A DNA stretch of 64,000 bases, from assembly GCA_947475245.1 (NCBI GenBank), contig CANJLW010000013.1, positions 36,824 through 100,823 on the forward strand. The letters are read 5' to 3'. The DNA is from Acetobacteraceae bacterium (GTDB taxonomy: Bacteria; Pseudomonadota; Alphaproteobacteria; Acetobacterales; Acetobacteraceae). This document shows positions 44,441-52,537 of the stretch, in pieces. Both the position numbers and the translations under genes were made by a program. How positions within the stretch are numbered: position 1 is the first letter of the stretch; every line of letters begins with the position of its first letter. Below the pieces are notes generated by a model. It ran no database searches. It saw nothing but the letters and a program-made list of their open reading frames with translations, and was not told the DNA's origin.

Positions 44441-44513
44441 ACACATCTCCCGCCGCCGTACACGGTTCCGCGCCGCGTGTGGGCGGAGTTCAAATGGGGA
44501 TCGAGAGGGTCCG

Positions 44514-45692
44514 CTACCGGCTCAACTCCCGCGTCATGTCGTCGATGCCGTTGACCGTCAGCGGGAACATGCGACCTTCCATCAGGTCGTTGACCATGGT
44601 GATGGAACGCACCTGCCCCCAGCTTTTCTTCGGCGTCGGGTTCAGCCAGGCGGAGCGACGATAGTGCCCGGACAGGCGTTCGAGCCAGACCGAGCCCGCC
44701 TCTTCGTTCCAATGTTCCACCGATCCGCCGGGCATGGTGACCTCGTACGGGCTCATGGCCGCGTCGCCGACGATGATCAGCTTGTAATCGGGACCGTAGG
44801 TGCGCAGAACCTGCCAGGTCGGGATGGTTTCCTCGTGCCGGCGACGGTTGTTCTTCCAGACCCGCTCATAGGGGAAATTGTGGAAGTAGTAGTATTCCAG
44901 ATGCTTGAATTCGGAGCGCGCGGCGGAAAACAGTTCCTCCGTCAGTTTCACGTAATCGTCCATGGACCCGCCGACATCGAGGAACAGCAGGACCTTGACC
45001 GTGTTGTGCCGTTCCGGAACCATCTTGATATCGAGGGAACCGGCATTGTTGGCGGTGGATTTGATCGTGTCGGGCAGATCGAGTTCGGTCGCCGCACCCT
45101 GACGCGCGAAGCGGCGCAGGCGGCGCAGGGCGACCTTCATGCCGCGCGTGCCGAGTTCCACGGTATCGTCGAGGTCGCGGAAATCGCGCCGATCCCAGAC
45201 CTTGACCGCGGTGCGGTTGCGCGACTTGTCCTGCCCGATGCGCACGCCTTCGGGGTTGTAGCCATGCGCGCCGAACGGCGACGTGCCGGCGGTGCCGATC
45301 CATTTCGAACCGCCCTCGTGGCGTTCCTTTTGTTCGGCCAGCAACTGCTTCAGCCGTTCCATGATGGCGTCGAAACCGCCGAGACTTTCCAGCTTGGCGA
45401 TTTCGTCCGGCGTCATCAGCTTTTCGGCCATCTGCTTCAGCCATTCGACCGGCAGGTCTTCGACCTTCACCCCGGCGGGCGGTTCCAGCCCCTTGAAGCA
45501 ATGGGCGAAGACCCGATCGAATTTATCCAGATGGCGTTCGTCCTTCACCAGGGTCGCGCGCGCGAGGTAGTAGAAATCCTCCACGCTGTAGTCGGCGACG
45601 CCGGCCTGCATCGCGGCCATCAGCGCCAGATGCTCGGTGATGGAGGTCGGCAGGCCGGCGGTACGCAGGCCCAGGATCAGGTGGGAGAACAT
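44514..45692 (-). CDS. VWA domain-containing CoxE-like protein
   Basis: 392 residues. The C-terminal half is a von Willebrand A domain; its MIDAS motif reads DVGGSMDDY, a GG variant common in this CoxE-like group. The N-terminal half is helical (MAEKLMTPDEIAKLE). CoxE-type proteins work with a MoxR ATPase to insert or activate the metal centre of CO dehydrogenase-like enzymes. The ATG overlaps the stop of the MoxR gene by one base, so the pair is coupled. The closest client in the window is coxSLM 10-13 kb away. Confidence 0.82.
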   Translation of the reverse strand: MFSHLILGLRTAGLPTSITEHLALMAAMQAGVADYSVEDFYYLARATLVKDERHLDKFDRVFAHCFKGLEPPAGVKVEDLPVEWLKQMAEKLMTPDEIAKLESLGGFDAIMERLKQLLAEQKERHEGGSKWIGTAGTSPFGAHGYNPEGVRIGQDKSRNRTAVKVWDRRDFRDLDDTVELGTRGMKVALRRLRRFARQGAATELDLPDTIKSTANNAGSLDIKMVPERHNTVKVLLFLDVGGSMDDYVKLTEELFSAARSEFKHLEYYYFHNFPYERVWKNNRRRHEETIPTWQVLRTYGPDYKLIIVGDAAMSPYEVTMPGGSVEHWNEEAGSVWLERLSGHYRRSAWLNPTPKKSWGQVRSITMVNDLMEGRMFPLTVNGIDDMTRELSR

Positions 45693-46537
45693 CAGCTGCC
45701 TCGGCGTGCCAGGAAAGCCAGTCGTTCGAACAGATGCACATCCTGCTCGTTCTTGAGCAAGGCACCGTGCAGCGGCGGAATGACGACCTGCTTTTCATTG
45801 CTGCGCAAAGCTTCGACCGGCAGGTCCTCGACCATCAGCAGCTTGAGCCAGTCCAGCAGTTCCGACGTCGCCGGCTTCTTCTTCAGGCCCGGCACTTCGC
45901 GAATCTGGAAGAAGACGTTCATCGCCTCCCGCGCGAGGTCCTTGCGGATGTCGGGGTAATGCGCCTGGACGATCTTCTCCATCGTCTCCCGATCCGGGAA
46001 GCGGATGTAGTGAAAGAAGCAGCGGCGCAGGAACGCGTCGGGCAGTTCCTTTTCGTTGTTGGACGTGATGATCACGACCGGACGATGCCGAGCGGCGATG
46101 GTCTTGCGGGTTTCGTAGACGAAGAACTGCATTTTATCGAGTTCGAGCAGCAGATCGTTCGGGAATTCGATGTCGGCCTTGTCGACCTCGTCGATCAGAA
46201 CCAGCACGGGCTTATCGGCCTCGAAGGCTTCCCAGAGCTTGCCGGGGACGATGTAGTTGGCGATGTCGTGCACGCGTTCGTCGCCCAACTGCCCGTCGCG
46301 CAGGCGCGATACGGCGTCGTATTCGTACAGGCCCTGCTGCGCCTTGGTGGTGGATTTAACGTGCCACTCGATCAGGTTCATGCCGAGGGCGCCGGCGACT
46401 TCGTGCGCGAGCACCGTTTTGCCGGTGCCCGGTTCTCCCTTGACCAGCAGCGGGCGCTGCAGGGTCACCGCGGCATTGACCGCGACCTCCAGATCGCGGG
46501 AGGCGATATATTTTTCCGTGCTCTTAAATCCAGCCAC
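45692..46537 (-). CDS. MoxR-type AAA ATPase (CoxD-like)
   Basis: 281 residues. Walker A GEPGTGKT is at residues 34-41, Walker B LVLIDEVDKAD near 119, sensor 1 ITSNNEKELPDAFLRRC near 168 (arginine finger in LRRC). MoxR ATPases act as metal-insertion chaperones with VWA partners. GTG start at 46537, with GGAAGGAAG six bases upstream; the frame upstream to 46594 has no family similarity. It is coupled to the CoxE-like gene, the standard coxDE pair. Confidence 0.87.
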   Translation of the reverse strand: MAGFKSTEKYIASRDLEVAVNAAVTLQRPLLVKGEPGTGKTVLAHEVAGALGMNLIEWHVKSTTKAQQGLYEYDAVSRLRDGQLGDERVHDIANYIVPGKLWEAFEADKPVLVLIDEVDKADIEFPNDLLLELDKMQFFVYETRKTIAARHRPVVIITSNNEKELPDAFLRRCFFHYIRFPDRETMEKIVQAHYPDIRKDLAREAMNVFFQIREVPGLKKKPATSELLDWLKLLMVEDLPVEALRSNEKQVVIPPLHGALLKNEQDVHLFERLAFLARRGS

Positions 46538-46604
46538 GCCCGACTTCCTTCCGTTTGTCCCCCCGATTGTCGGGCGAAAGGCGGCGTTGGGCAAGGTGGA
46601 GAAA

Positions 46605-46634
46605 CTCGGCCTCCCCGAGACAGGGGAGGCCGAG
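46605..46634 (-). terminator. Terminator after the branched-chain binding protein gene
   Basis: 12-bp perfect stem CTCGGCCTCCCC / GGGGAGGCCGAG with a six-base loop, followed on the minus strand by TTTCTCC. It lies seven bases past the stop at 46642. Confidence 0.65.
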
Positions 46635-46641
46635 GTTGAAA

Positions 46642-47862
46642 TCAGCCCTTTTTCACCAGCGCGCAGTCGCCCTTTTCCATGGGGCGGAAGGCTTCTTCCC
46701 CGGGGATGGTGCGGATCAGCTTGTAGTAATCGTAGGGGGCCTTGGATTCTTCCGGCTTCTTGACCTCGAACAGATACATGTTGTGCATCTTGCGGCCGTC
46801 GGCGCGGATATAGCCCTTCCCGAACAGCGGATCGTCGGTCGGGGTGGCCTTCATCTTGGCCATGACGGCTTCGGGGTTGTCGGTGCCGGCGGCCTTAACG
46901 GATTCCAGGTAGTGCTTGGCGGCCGAGTAGTAGCCGGCCTGCACGCTGGTCGGCATCTTGCCCATCTTCGCGAAGAAGCGCTTGGCGAAGGCCCGGGTGC
47001 CGTCGTTCAGATCCCAGTAGAACGCCTCGGTCAATTGCAGGCCCTGCGCCAAGGGCAGCCCGATGCTGTGGATGTCGCTGACGAAGACCAGCAGGCCCGC
47101 AAGCTTCTGGCCGCCCTTGACGATGCCGAACTCGGCGGCCTGCTTGATCGAATTGATGGTATCGCCGCCGGCGTTGGCGAGACCGACGACCTGGGCGCGG
47201 GACGCCTGCGCCTGCACCAGGAAGGCCGAGAAGTCAGAGCTGTTGATGGGGTGACGCGCATTGCCAAGAATGGTGCCGCCATTGGCGGTCACGACGGCGG
47301 TGACATCGCGTTCCAGCGCGTGACCGAAGGCATAATCGGCGGTCAGGAAGTACCAGGACTTGCCGCCGGCCTTGACCACGGCCGAACCGGTGCCGTTGGC
47401 GAGCGCCGCAGTGTCGTAGACCCAATGAACGGTGTAGGCGTTGCAGGCTTTTCCGGTCAGGTCCGAACTGGCCGGGTCGGTCGCCAGGAACACCTTCTTC
47501 TTGTCGCCCGCGACACCCGCGACGGCAAGCGACGACGAGGAGGCGGCGGCGCCGATGATCGCGTCGACATTGTCGGCGGTGTACCATTTGGCGGCGATGG
47601 AGGTGCCGATATCGGCCTTGTTCTGCACGTCGGCCTGGATCAGCTCGATCTTCTTGCCGATCCCGGCGCCGAAGTCCTCGATCGCCATTTGCGTCGCGAA
47701 CACCGCGCCCGGTCCGTTGATGTCGGCATAAAGGCTCGACATATCCGTCAGCACGCCGATCTTGACGACGTCGTCCGATATCTGTGCCCGCGCCGGCTGG
47801 CTCGCCAGTCCCAGGCTCGCCAGCCCAAGCGCGACCGCTCCGGCAATCGTAAGACTGCGCAT
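46642..47862 (-). CDS. ABC transporter substrate-binding protein (branched-chain amino acid/LivJ type)
   Basis: 406 residues. The signal peptide runs to about ARAQ (residue 27); the mature protein is a type I periplasmic fold opening VKIGVLTDMSSLYADINGPG. This is the LivJ/amide-binding family. It has no permease or ATPase genes beside it, so it must work with subunits encoded elsewhere. AGGGAGT precedes the ATG. Substrate not assignable; the family binds amino acids, amides or aromatic acids. Confidence 0.87.
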   Translation of the reverse strand: MRSLTIAGAVALGLASLGLASQPARAQISDDVVKIGVLTDMSSLYADINGPGAVFATQMAIEDFGAGIGKKIELIQADVQNKADIGTSIAAKWYTADNVDAIIGAAASSSSLAVAGVAGDKKKVFLATDPASSDLTGKACNAYTVHWVYDTAALANGTGSAVVKAGGKSWYFLTADYAFGHALERDVTAVVTANGGTILGNARHPINSSDFSAFLVQAQASRAQVVGLANAGGDTINSIKQAAEFGIVKGGQKLAGLLVFVSDIHSIGLPLAQGLQLTEAFYWDLNDGTRAFAKRFFAKMGKMPTSVQAGYYSAAKHYLESVKAAGTDNPEAVMAKMKATPTDDPLFGKGYIRADGRKMHNMYLFEVKKPEESKAPYDYYKLIRTIPGEEAFRPMEKGDCALVKKG

Positions 47863-47883
47863 AAATTTTTACTCCCTGTCGGT

Positions 47884-47899
47884 TGTGTCCCAGGACACA
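47884..47899. promoter_or_regulatory. Palindrome TGTGTCC-ca-GGACACA upstream of the binding-protein gene
   Basis: A perfect 16-base palindrome about 22 bases upstream of the start codon. It could be an operator for a dimeric regulator. No known binding consensus was recognised. Confidence 0.35.
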
Positions 47900-47932
47900 G
47901 TCTTACCGGTGAGACCGGCGTGAAGCGAGCGT

Positions 47933-49591
47933 TTATGCGGCAATCCCCTCCACCGGCGCCAAGGGCGCGCGCCCGCGGATCATGTCGGATGCCTTTTCCG
48001 CGATCATCATCGTGGAGCTGTAGGTATTGGCCGACGGCATGTTGGGCATGATGGAGGCATCGACGACGCGCAGACGCTGAATGCCGTGCACCTGCAACGT
48101 GTCGCTGACGACGGCGGTTTTGTCCGATGCCGGCCCCATGCGCGCGGTGCCGATGAGGTGGTAGGAGGTCGAGCCGTACTGGCGGGCATAATCCAGCCAT
48201 TCGTCGTCAGTCTGTACGTTCGGCCCCGGCAACTCGTCGCGATCGAAAAACGGCTTCAGCGCATCGGTATGCAGCAGTTCGCGCGCCAGCCGCATCCCCT
48301 TGGACATCACGCGCTGATCCATGGGGTCCTTGAGGTAGTTGGGCTGGATGATCGGATCGACAAAGGGATCGATCGTACGCGCGCGAACATGGCCGATGCT
48401 TTCCGGGCGGTGCTGCCAGACGCCGCAGGTCATGCCGGGGTAATCGTCGAGGAGACCGACGAAGCCCTGCTTGTAGCTGGCCGGGCTGAACACGCCCTGC
48501 AGATCGGGCTGACGCATGGTGTCCTCCGTCCTCCAGAACCAGTGCACGATCGACGGGCTGGTGGCCAGGATCGACGGCTTGCCCATCATCCAACGCGCGA
48601 TCTGCCCGGCCAGACCAAAGCCGTGCGACATTTCGTTCATGGTGCGGATGTTCTTCACCCGCGCGACGATGCGGGCGTTGTAATGGTCGCGGAAATTTTC
48701 CCCCACCGGCAGATCGGCGACCACCGGTACGCCCAGATCGTTCAGCAGCCAGGCCGGGCCGATGCCGGAGATTTGCAGCAGTCGCGCGGTATTGGCGGTG
48801 CCGGCGGAGACGATCACCTCCTTGCGGGCAAACACCTTGCGCCGGGTCGTGCGGTCGCGATCGTCGATATACTCCACGCCGGTCGCGGCGGTGCCGTCGA
48901 ACAGGATCTTCGCGGCGCGGGCATCGGTGCGCACGTCCAACCGCCCGGTCGCGCGGGCGGGATGCAGGAACACCCGCGCGGCAGAATGGCGGAAGCCCCG
49001 ATTGATCAGGCGCTGATAGTAACCGACCCCGGCCTGATTATCGCCGCTGTTGTAATCGGCGCAGCGGGGGATGCCGAGTTCGCCGGCACCTTCGATAAAG
49101 GCCTCGGTGATCGGATGGGTCCAGTCGTTATCGGTGACCGGCAAATTGCCGGAGCGACCGTGAATCCGGTCGTCGCCCGCGCCGATGCGGCGCTCTCCGC
49201 GCTTGAAGTAGGGGAGAATATCGACATAGCCCCAGCCGCGATTGCCGCGCTGCGCCCAATGGTCGAAATCCTCCCGCTGGCCGCGATTGTAGATCATGCC
49301 GTTGATGGAACTCGACCCGCCGAGGGTGCGCCCCTGGGTGGTGGGAATGCGCCGCCCGTTGGTGCCTTCGCCGGGTTCCGTCTGGAACTGCCAGGTGTAG
49401 GTCGGGTTGAACAGCATCTTGATGAAGCCGGCGGGGATGTGAATGAACGGGTGCCGATCCGGCGGGCCGCATTCCAGGACGCAGACTGTCACGCCCGGGT
49501 CCTCCGTCAGGCGGTTGCAAAGGACCGAACCCGCCGCGCCGCTGCCCACGATCACATAGTCGAACGTATCGCCCTGATCCGCCGCCACCAT
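47933..49591 (-). CDS. GMC family oxidoreductase (choline dehydrogenase-like)
   Basis: 552 residues. The FAD motif is VGSGAAGS (residues 15-22); GMC signature 1 appears around GRTLGGSSSINGMIYNRGQ and signature 2 around SAGTANTARLLQISGIGP. The C-terminal GTARMGPASD and NAYS-type end (MPSANTYS) hold the active-site His/Asn region. It oxidises an alcohol with electrons to quinone or oxygen. I start at MVAADQGD, after GGGGG; the frame to 50032 is a shadow of the next gene. Substrate unknown. Confidence 0.9.
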   Translation of the reverse strand: MVAADQGDTFDYVIVGSGAAGSVLCNRLTEDPGVTVCVLECGPPDRHPFIHIPAGFIKMLFNPTYTWQFQTEPGEGTNGRRIPTTQGRTLGGSSSINGMIYNRGQREDFDHWAQRGNRGWGYVDILPYFKRGERRIGAGDDRIHGRSGNLPVTDNDWTHPITEAFIEGAGELGIPRCADYNSGDNQAGVGYYQRLINRGFRHSAARVFLHPARATGRLDVRTDARAAKILFDGTAATGVEYIDDRDRTTRRKVFARKEVIVSAGTANTARLLQISGIGPAWLLNDLGVPVVADLPVGENFRDHYNARIVARVKNIRTMNEMSHGFGLAGQIARWMMGKPSILATSPSIVHWFWRTEDTMRQPDLQGVFSPASYKQGFVGLLDDYPGMTCGVWQHRPESIGHVRARTIDPFVDPIIQPNYLKDPMDQRVMSKGMRLARELLHTDALKPFFDRDELPGPNVQTDDEWLDYARQYGSTSYHLIGTARMGPASDKTAVVSDTLQVHGIQRLRVVDASIMPNMPSANTYSSTMMIAEKASDMIRGRAPLAPVEGIAA

Positions 49592-49669
49592 AACCCCCGT
49601 TTGCTCTCTCGTACCGGATGATCCTAGACTGTCCGCCGAAGCCGGTCCAAGACCCGACGGGACATTCGC

Positions 49670-50080
49670 ATGGACTATGTCTGCGACGCACCCAACGACG
49701 AAACCTGGTTCCGTATCGTCACGGAAGCCGAGGCAATGGCCGAGTCGACCGAAATGAGCCACGCCGTCGACAAGCATTTCCGCCGGGAATGGGATCGCGC
49801 CGCGGAGAGTTTCCGATCGAACAATCCCGTCTTCATCGAACAGGATATCGGCAAGCGCGATCACATCAAGCGCGCGATGCCGCTGTTTCTGACCCTGCGC
49901 GACCAGGACGGGCGCGGGCTGGTGACCGCGATGGTGACCCAACCCGGCCCCGGTTCCTGCGTCGTGGTGGGACGCGCCAACGCCGATCCCTACCCGGATC
50001 ATGCCGCCGCGATCGCCGCGCTGGGCCGACATTTAGGACAAACGCTGGACCGCGCGCGCTGCTACCCGTATCGTCGATAG
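49670..50080 (+). CDS. Conserved-looking hypothetical protein, 136 residues
   Basis: I do not recognise a family. The protein is soluble, without signal peptide or membrane helix. The N-terminal 40 residues are acidic (ETWFRIVTEAEAMAEST) and are followed by basic/aromatic HFRREWDRAAESF. A central beta-rich part follows, with LVTAMVTQPGPGSCVVVGRA. It is divergent from the GMC oxidoreductase and 15 bases before a cupin-like gene, so the two may form an operon. Codon use is like its neighbours, which supports a real gene. Confidence 0.6.
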   Translation: MDYVCDAPNDETWFRIVTEAEAMAESTEMSHAVDKHFRREWDRAAESFRSNNPVFIEQDIGKRDHIKRAMPLFLTLRDQDGRGLVTAMVTQPGPGSCVVVGRANADPYPDHAAAIAALGRHLGQTLDRARCYPYRR

Positions 50081-50095
50081 AAGGAGGTACCCCAA

Positions 50096-50617
50096 ATGGC
50101 TATCACACTGGAACAATTTGCCGCCGACTGCCACGACGCCGTAAAAAACAACCCCGGCACCCCCGGCCGCGAGAAAGTGCTCGCGCTCGTGAAGCAGGTT
50201 CTGGCCGATTCCGACTTCGTGACGCGGCATATCCCCGACGGCACGCCGGAACGGCATGTGCTGTACGAAGACGCCGAACTCGGCTTCACGATCCTGGCGC
50301 ACGGCTATACCGGCCCCAAGGGCAGCAACCCGCACGATCATGGCCCGTCCTGGGCAATCTACGGACAGGCCGCCGGCGAGACGATCATGACCGCCTGGGA
50401 CCTTGTCGCGCGTCCGACCGAATCAACGCCGGGCAAGGCGAAGTTCAACCACAACTATGTGATGAAGCCGGGCGATGCCTACCTGTACGACGTCGGCGTG
50501 CTGCACTCCCCCGAACGCAAGGCCGCTACCCGGCTGCTGCGGATCGAGGGTGTGAACATGTCGAAGATCAAGCGCCTGCCGTATGAGGCAGTGCCGGTCA
50601 GCCAGGCGGCGGAATAA
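50096..50617 (+). CDS. Cupin-fold protein
   Basis: 173 residues. The first cupin motif is approximated by NPHDHGPSWAIYGQAAGE (His residues of a metal site, with the Glu near the end), the second by KPGDAYLYDVGVLHSPE. This is a single-domain cupin, perhaps a metal-dependent dioxygenase or ligand sensor of the cysteine dioxygenase-like group; catalysis is not provable. AAGGAGG lies before the ATG. Its 3' end overlaps the convergent EthD gene by 20 bases. Confidence 0.65.
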   Translation: MAITLEQFAADCHDAVKNNPGTPGREKVLALVKQVLADSDFVTRHIPDGTPERHVLYEDAELGFTILAHGYTGPKGSNPHDHGPSWAIYGQAAGETIMTAWDLVARPTESTPGKAKFNHNYVMKPGDAYLYDVGVLHSPERKAATRLLRIEGVNMSKIKRLPYEAVPVSQAAE

Positions 50618-50939
50618 TCTGCTTCTCTTCGATGATGTAGCTTTTGATTTCACCGATAATCAGCGCGCCGTCGTCCGTCAGCCGTTTCATCTCGGCTGAC
50701 GCGGCGGCCCGTTCGAAGCCGGCCATGTCGTCGTACCAAAGTTCGGCGATGCCATCGATCTGAACGTCGGTTTCGGGAATATCCGGACGGGTCCGGGTGC
50801 CGATAATGTGCGACTGCACATAGCGGCGCACACCGGGCACGGCACGGGCCAAGGGCCCGTGAACATGCAGCCAATGGTGCACGAACTCCTCGTGCGTCAG
50901 TTCCGGACGGCGCGTCAGCAAGCCGATCATTTTGATCAT
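50598..50939 (-). CDS. EthD-domain protein
   Basis: 113 residues. The opening MIKMIGLLTRRPELTHEEF and WLHVHGPLARAVPGVRRYVQ are the EthD (ferredoxin-like, antibiotic-biosynthesis-monooxygenase-like) signature, and LWYDDMAGFERAAAS follows. EthD proteins dimerise and often accompany redox degradation pathways of ethers, aromatics or quinones. It overlaps the cupin gene end. Function in this context unknown. Confidence 0.82.
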   Translation of the reverse strand: MIKMIGLLTRRPELTHEEFVHHWLHVHGPLARAVPGVRRYVQSHIIGTRTRPDIPETDVQIDGIAELWYDDMAGFERAAASAEMKRLTDDGALIIGEIKSYIIEEKQIIPPPG

Positions 50940-50967
50940 CGTTGGTCTCCCGGCGGCATGGAGTCGG

Positions 50968-51528
50968 TTATCGAACGGCGCGCAGCCCGCTTCGGAAACG
51001 GCGCGCGAGTTCCAGGTAAACCCGCGCGTTGCGGTCGAACTTCGCGCGTTCCTCGGCGTCCATGACCCGGCGCAGCTTGGCCGGGGAACCCGTCCAAAGC
51101 TCGTTCGGGCCGATCACCTTGCCCGGCGTCAGCAGACCGCCGGCGGCGAGCATGCCGCCTTCCTCGATCACCGCGCCGTCCAGCACGGTCGCGCTGATGC
51201 CGACAAAGGCCCGGTTTTTCAGCGTGCAGGCATGGATGACCGCATTATGCCCGACCGTGACATCGTCGCCGATATAGGTCGAAAACTCCCCGGAATCGAT
51301 GTGGATGACGGTACCGTCCTGAATATTGGTGCGGTCGCCGATGCGGATGGCGTTCATGTCCCCGCGGACGAGGCAATGAAACCAGATCCCGGTTTCCGAG
51401 CCGATGACGACATCGCCGATGATCGCGGCGGTGGGCGCGATGAACGCATCCGGCGCGATGATCGGCACGACGCCGTTCAGCGAGAAAACCGTCCCCGGCG
51501 GCGGCTGGCCGATGACGTCGTCAGGCAT
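50968..51528 (-). CDS. Gamma-class carbonic anhydrase family protein
   Basis: 186 residues, left-handed beta-helix of hexapeptide repeats. The zinc-type histidines are in VIHIDSG, VGHNAVIHACT (two His) and the loop between them, as in CamH/YrdA proteins. Activity is uncertain because many YrdA-like homologues are inactive. The ATG at 51528 overlaps the argC stop by eight bases; a GTG/ATG further upstream would be inside argC. Likely coupled to argC. Confidence 0.85.
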   Translation of the reverse strand: MPDDVIGQPPPGTVFSLNGVVPIIAPDAFIAPTAAIIGDVVIGSETGIWFHCLVRGDMNAIRIGDRTNIQDGTVIHIDSGEFSTYIGDDVTVGHNAVIHACTLKNRAFVGISATVLDGAVIEEGGMLAAGGLLTPGKVIGPNELWTGSPAKLRRVMDAEERAKFDRNARVYLELARRFRSGLRAVR

Positions 51529-52471
51529 GCACCGTCTCCGCGCCCACGCCTGTGTGCAGGCCAAGCATCAGGCGAATGTTCTGCACCGCGGCGCCGGAGG
51601 CTCCCTTGCCGAGATTGTCGAGGCGCGCGACGAGAACCGCCTGACGGTGCTTTTCGTTGGCGTGCACATAGAGTTCGAGACGGTCGGTGTCGTTCAGCGC
51701 TTCCGGTTCCAACTTGCCGTCGGCCTGGGGCTGCACGACACGCACCAGATCGCACCCCTCATACCATTTCTCCAAAATCGCCCTCAAATCCCCTCCGCTC
51801 GGCTTACCGTTGAGCGTATCGAGATGCAGCGGAATGGATACCAGCATGCCCTGGCGATAATGCCCGACGGACGGCACGAAAATCGGCCGGCGGGTCAGAC
51901 CGCCATAAAGGGTCGTTTCGGGAACGTGCTTATGCTCCAGCCCGAGGCCGTAGAGTTCGAAGGCCGGCCCGCCATCGGTATCGTGCGCGCCGATCATCGC
52001 CTTGCCGCCGCCGGAATAGCCGGACACGGCGTTGATGGTGATGGGGTAGTCGGGCGGGATGATGCCCGCGTCCACCAGCGGGCGGATCAGGCCGATGCCG
52101 CCGGTGGGATAGCAGCCGGGATTGGCCACATGCTTCGCCTGGGCGATGCGATCGGCCTGACCGGGCAGCATTTCGGCAAAGCCGTAAACCCAGTCGGGAT
52201 CGACCCGATGCGCGGTGGACGCGTCGAGCACCTTGGGTTCGGCGTTCCCCAGCGACGCCGCCATGGCGCAGGAATCCTTGGCCGCGTCGTCGGGCAGGCA
52301 CAGCACGATCAGATCGACCTCGGCCATCATGTCCCGGCGCGCGGCGGGATCGCGACGTCGATCGGCGGGCAGGCTCTTCACCGTAACGGATTGGATCGCG
52401 TCCAGACGTTCGCGAATGCCCAGCCCCGTGGTGCCGGATTCGCCGTCGATGAAGACCGTTGCCTTGGTCAT
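51521..52471 (-). CDS. argC: N-acetyl-gamma-glutamyl-phosphate reductase, type 2
   Basis: 316 residues, the short type-2 ArgC. N-terminal FIDGESGTTGLGIRERL binds NADPH; the catalytic Cys lies in VANPGCYPTGGIGLI. Third step of arginine synthesis. GGAGAGAGGC precedes the ATG; the longer frame to 52528 adds 19 residues outside the family alignment. No other arg gene is near. Confidence 0.9.
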   Translation of the reverse strand: MTKATVFIDGESGTTGLGIRERLDAIQSVTVKSLPADRRRDPAARRDMMAEVDLIVLCLPDDAAKDSCAMAASLGNAEPKVLDASTAHRVDPDWVYGFAEMLPGQADRIAQAKHVANPGCYPTGGIGLIRPLVDAGIIPPDYPITINAVSGYSGGGKAMIGAHDTDGGPAFELYGLGLEHKHVPETTLYGGLTRRPIFVPSVGHYRQGMLVSIPLHLDTLNGKPSGGDLRAILEKWYEGCDLVRVVQPQADGKLEPEALNDTDRLELYVHANEKHRQAVLVARLDNLGKGASGAAVQNIRLMLGLHTGVGAETVHA

Positions 52472-52537
52472 GCCTCTCTCTCCAGTGTCAAACGCCGCGA
52501 TGGTCGCCATTCGCGGCGGGATTAACAAGTCCGCGTC

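Noticed and set aside
48086..49621. Long plus-strand frame (511 codons) over the GMC gene
   Set aside because: A high-GC antisense shadow, full of Arg/His/Gly, with no family features.
49592..50032. Extension of the GMC oxidoreductase frame to 699 residues
   Set aside because: The extra N-terminus is the antisense of the 136-residue gene; MVAADQGD at 49591 is the normal start.
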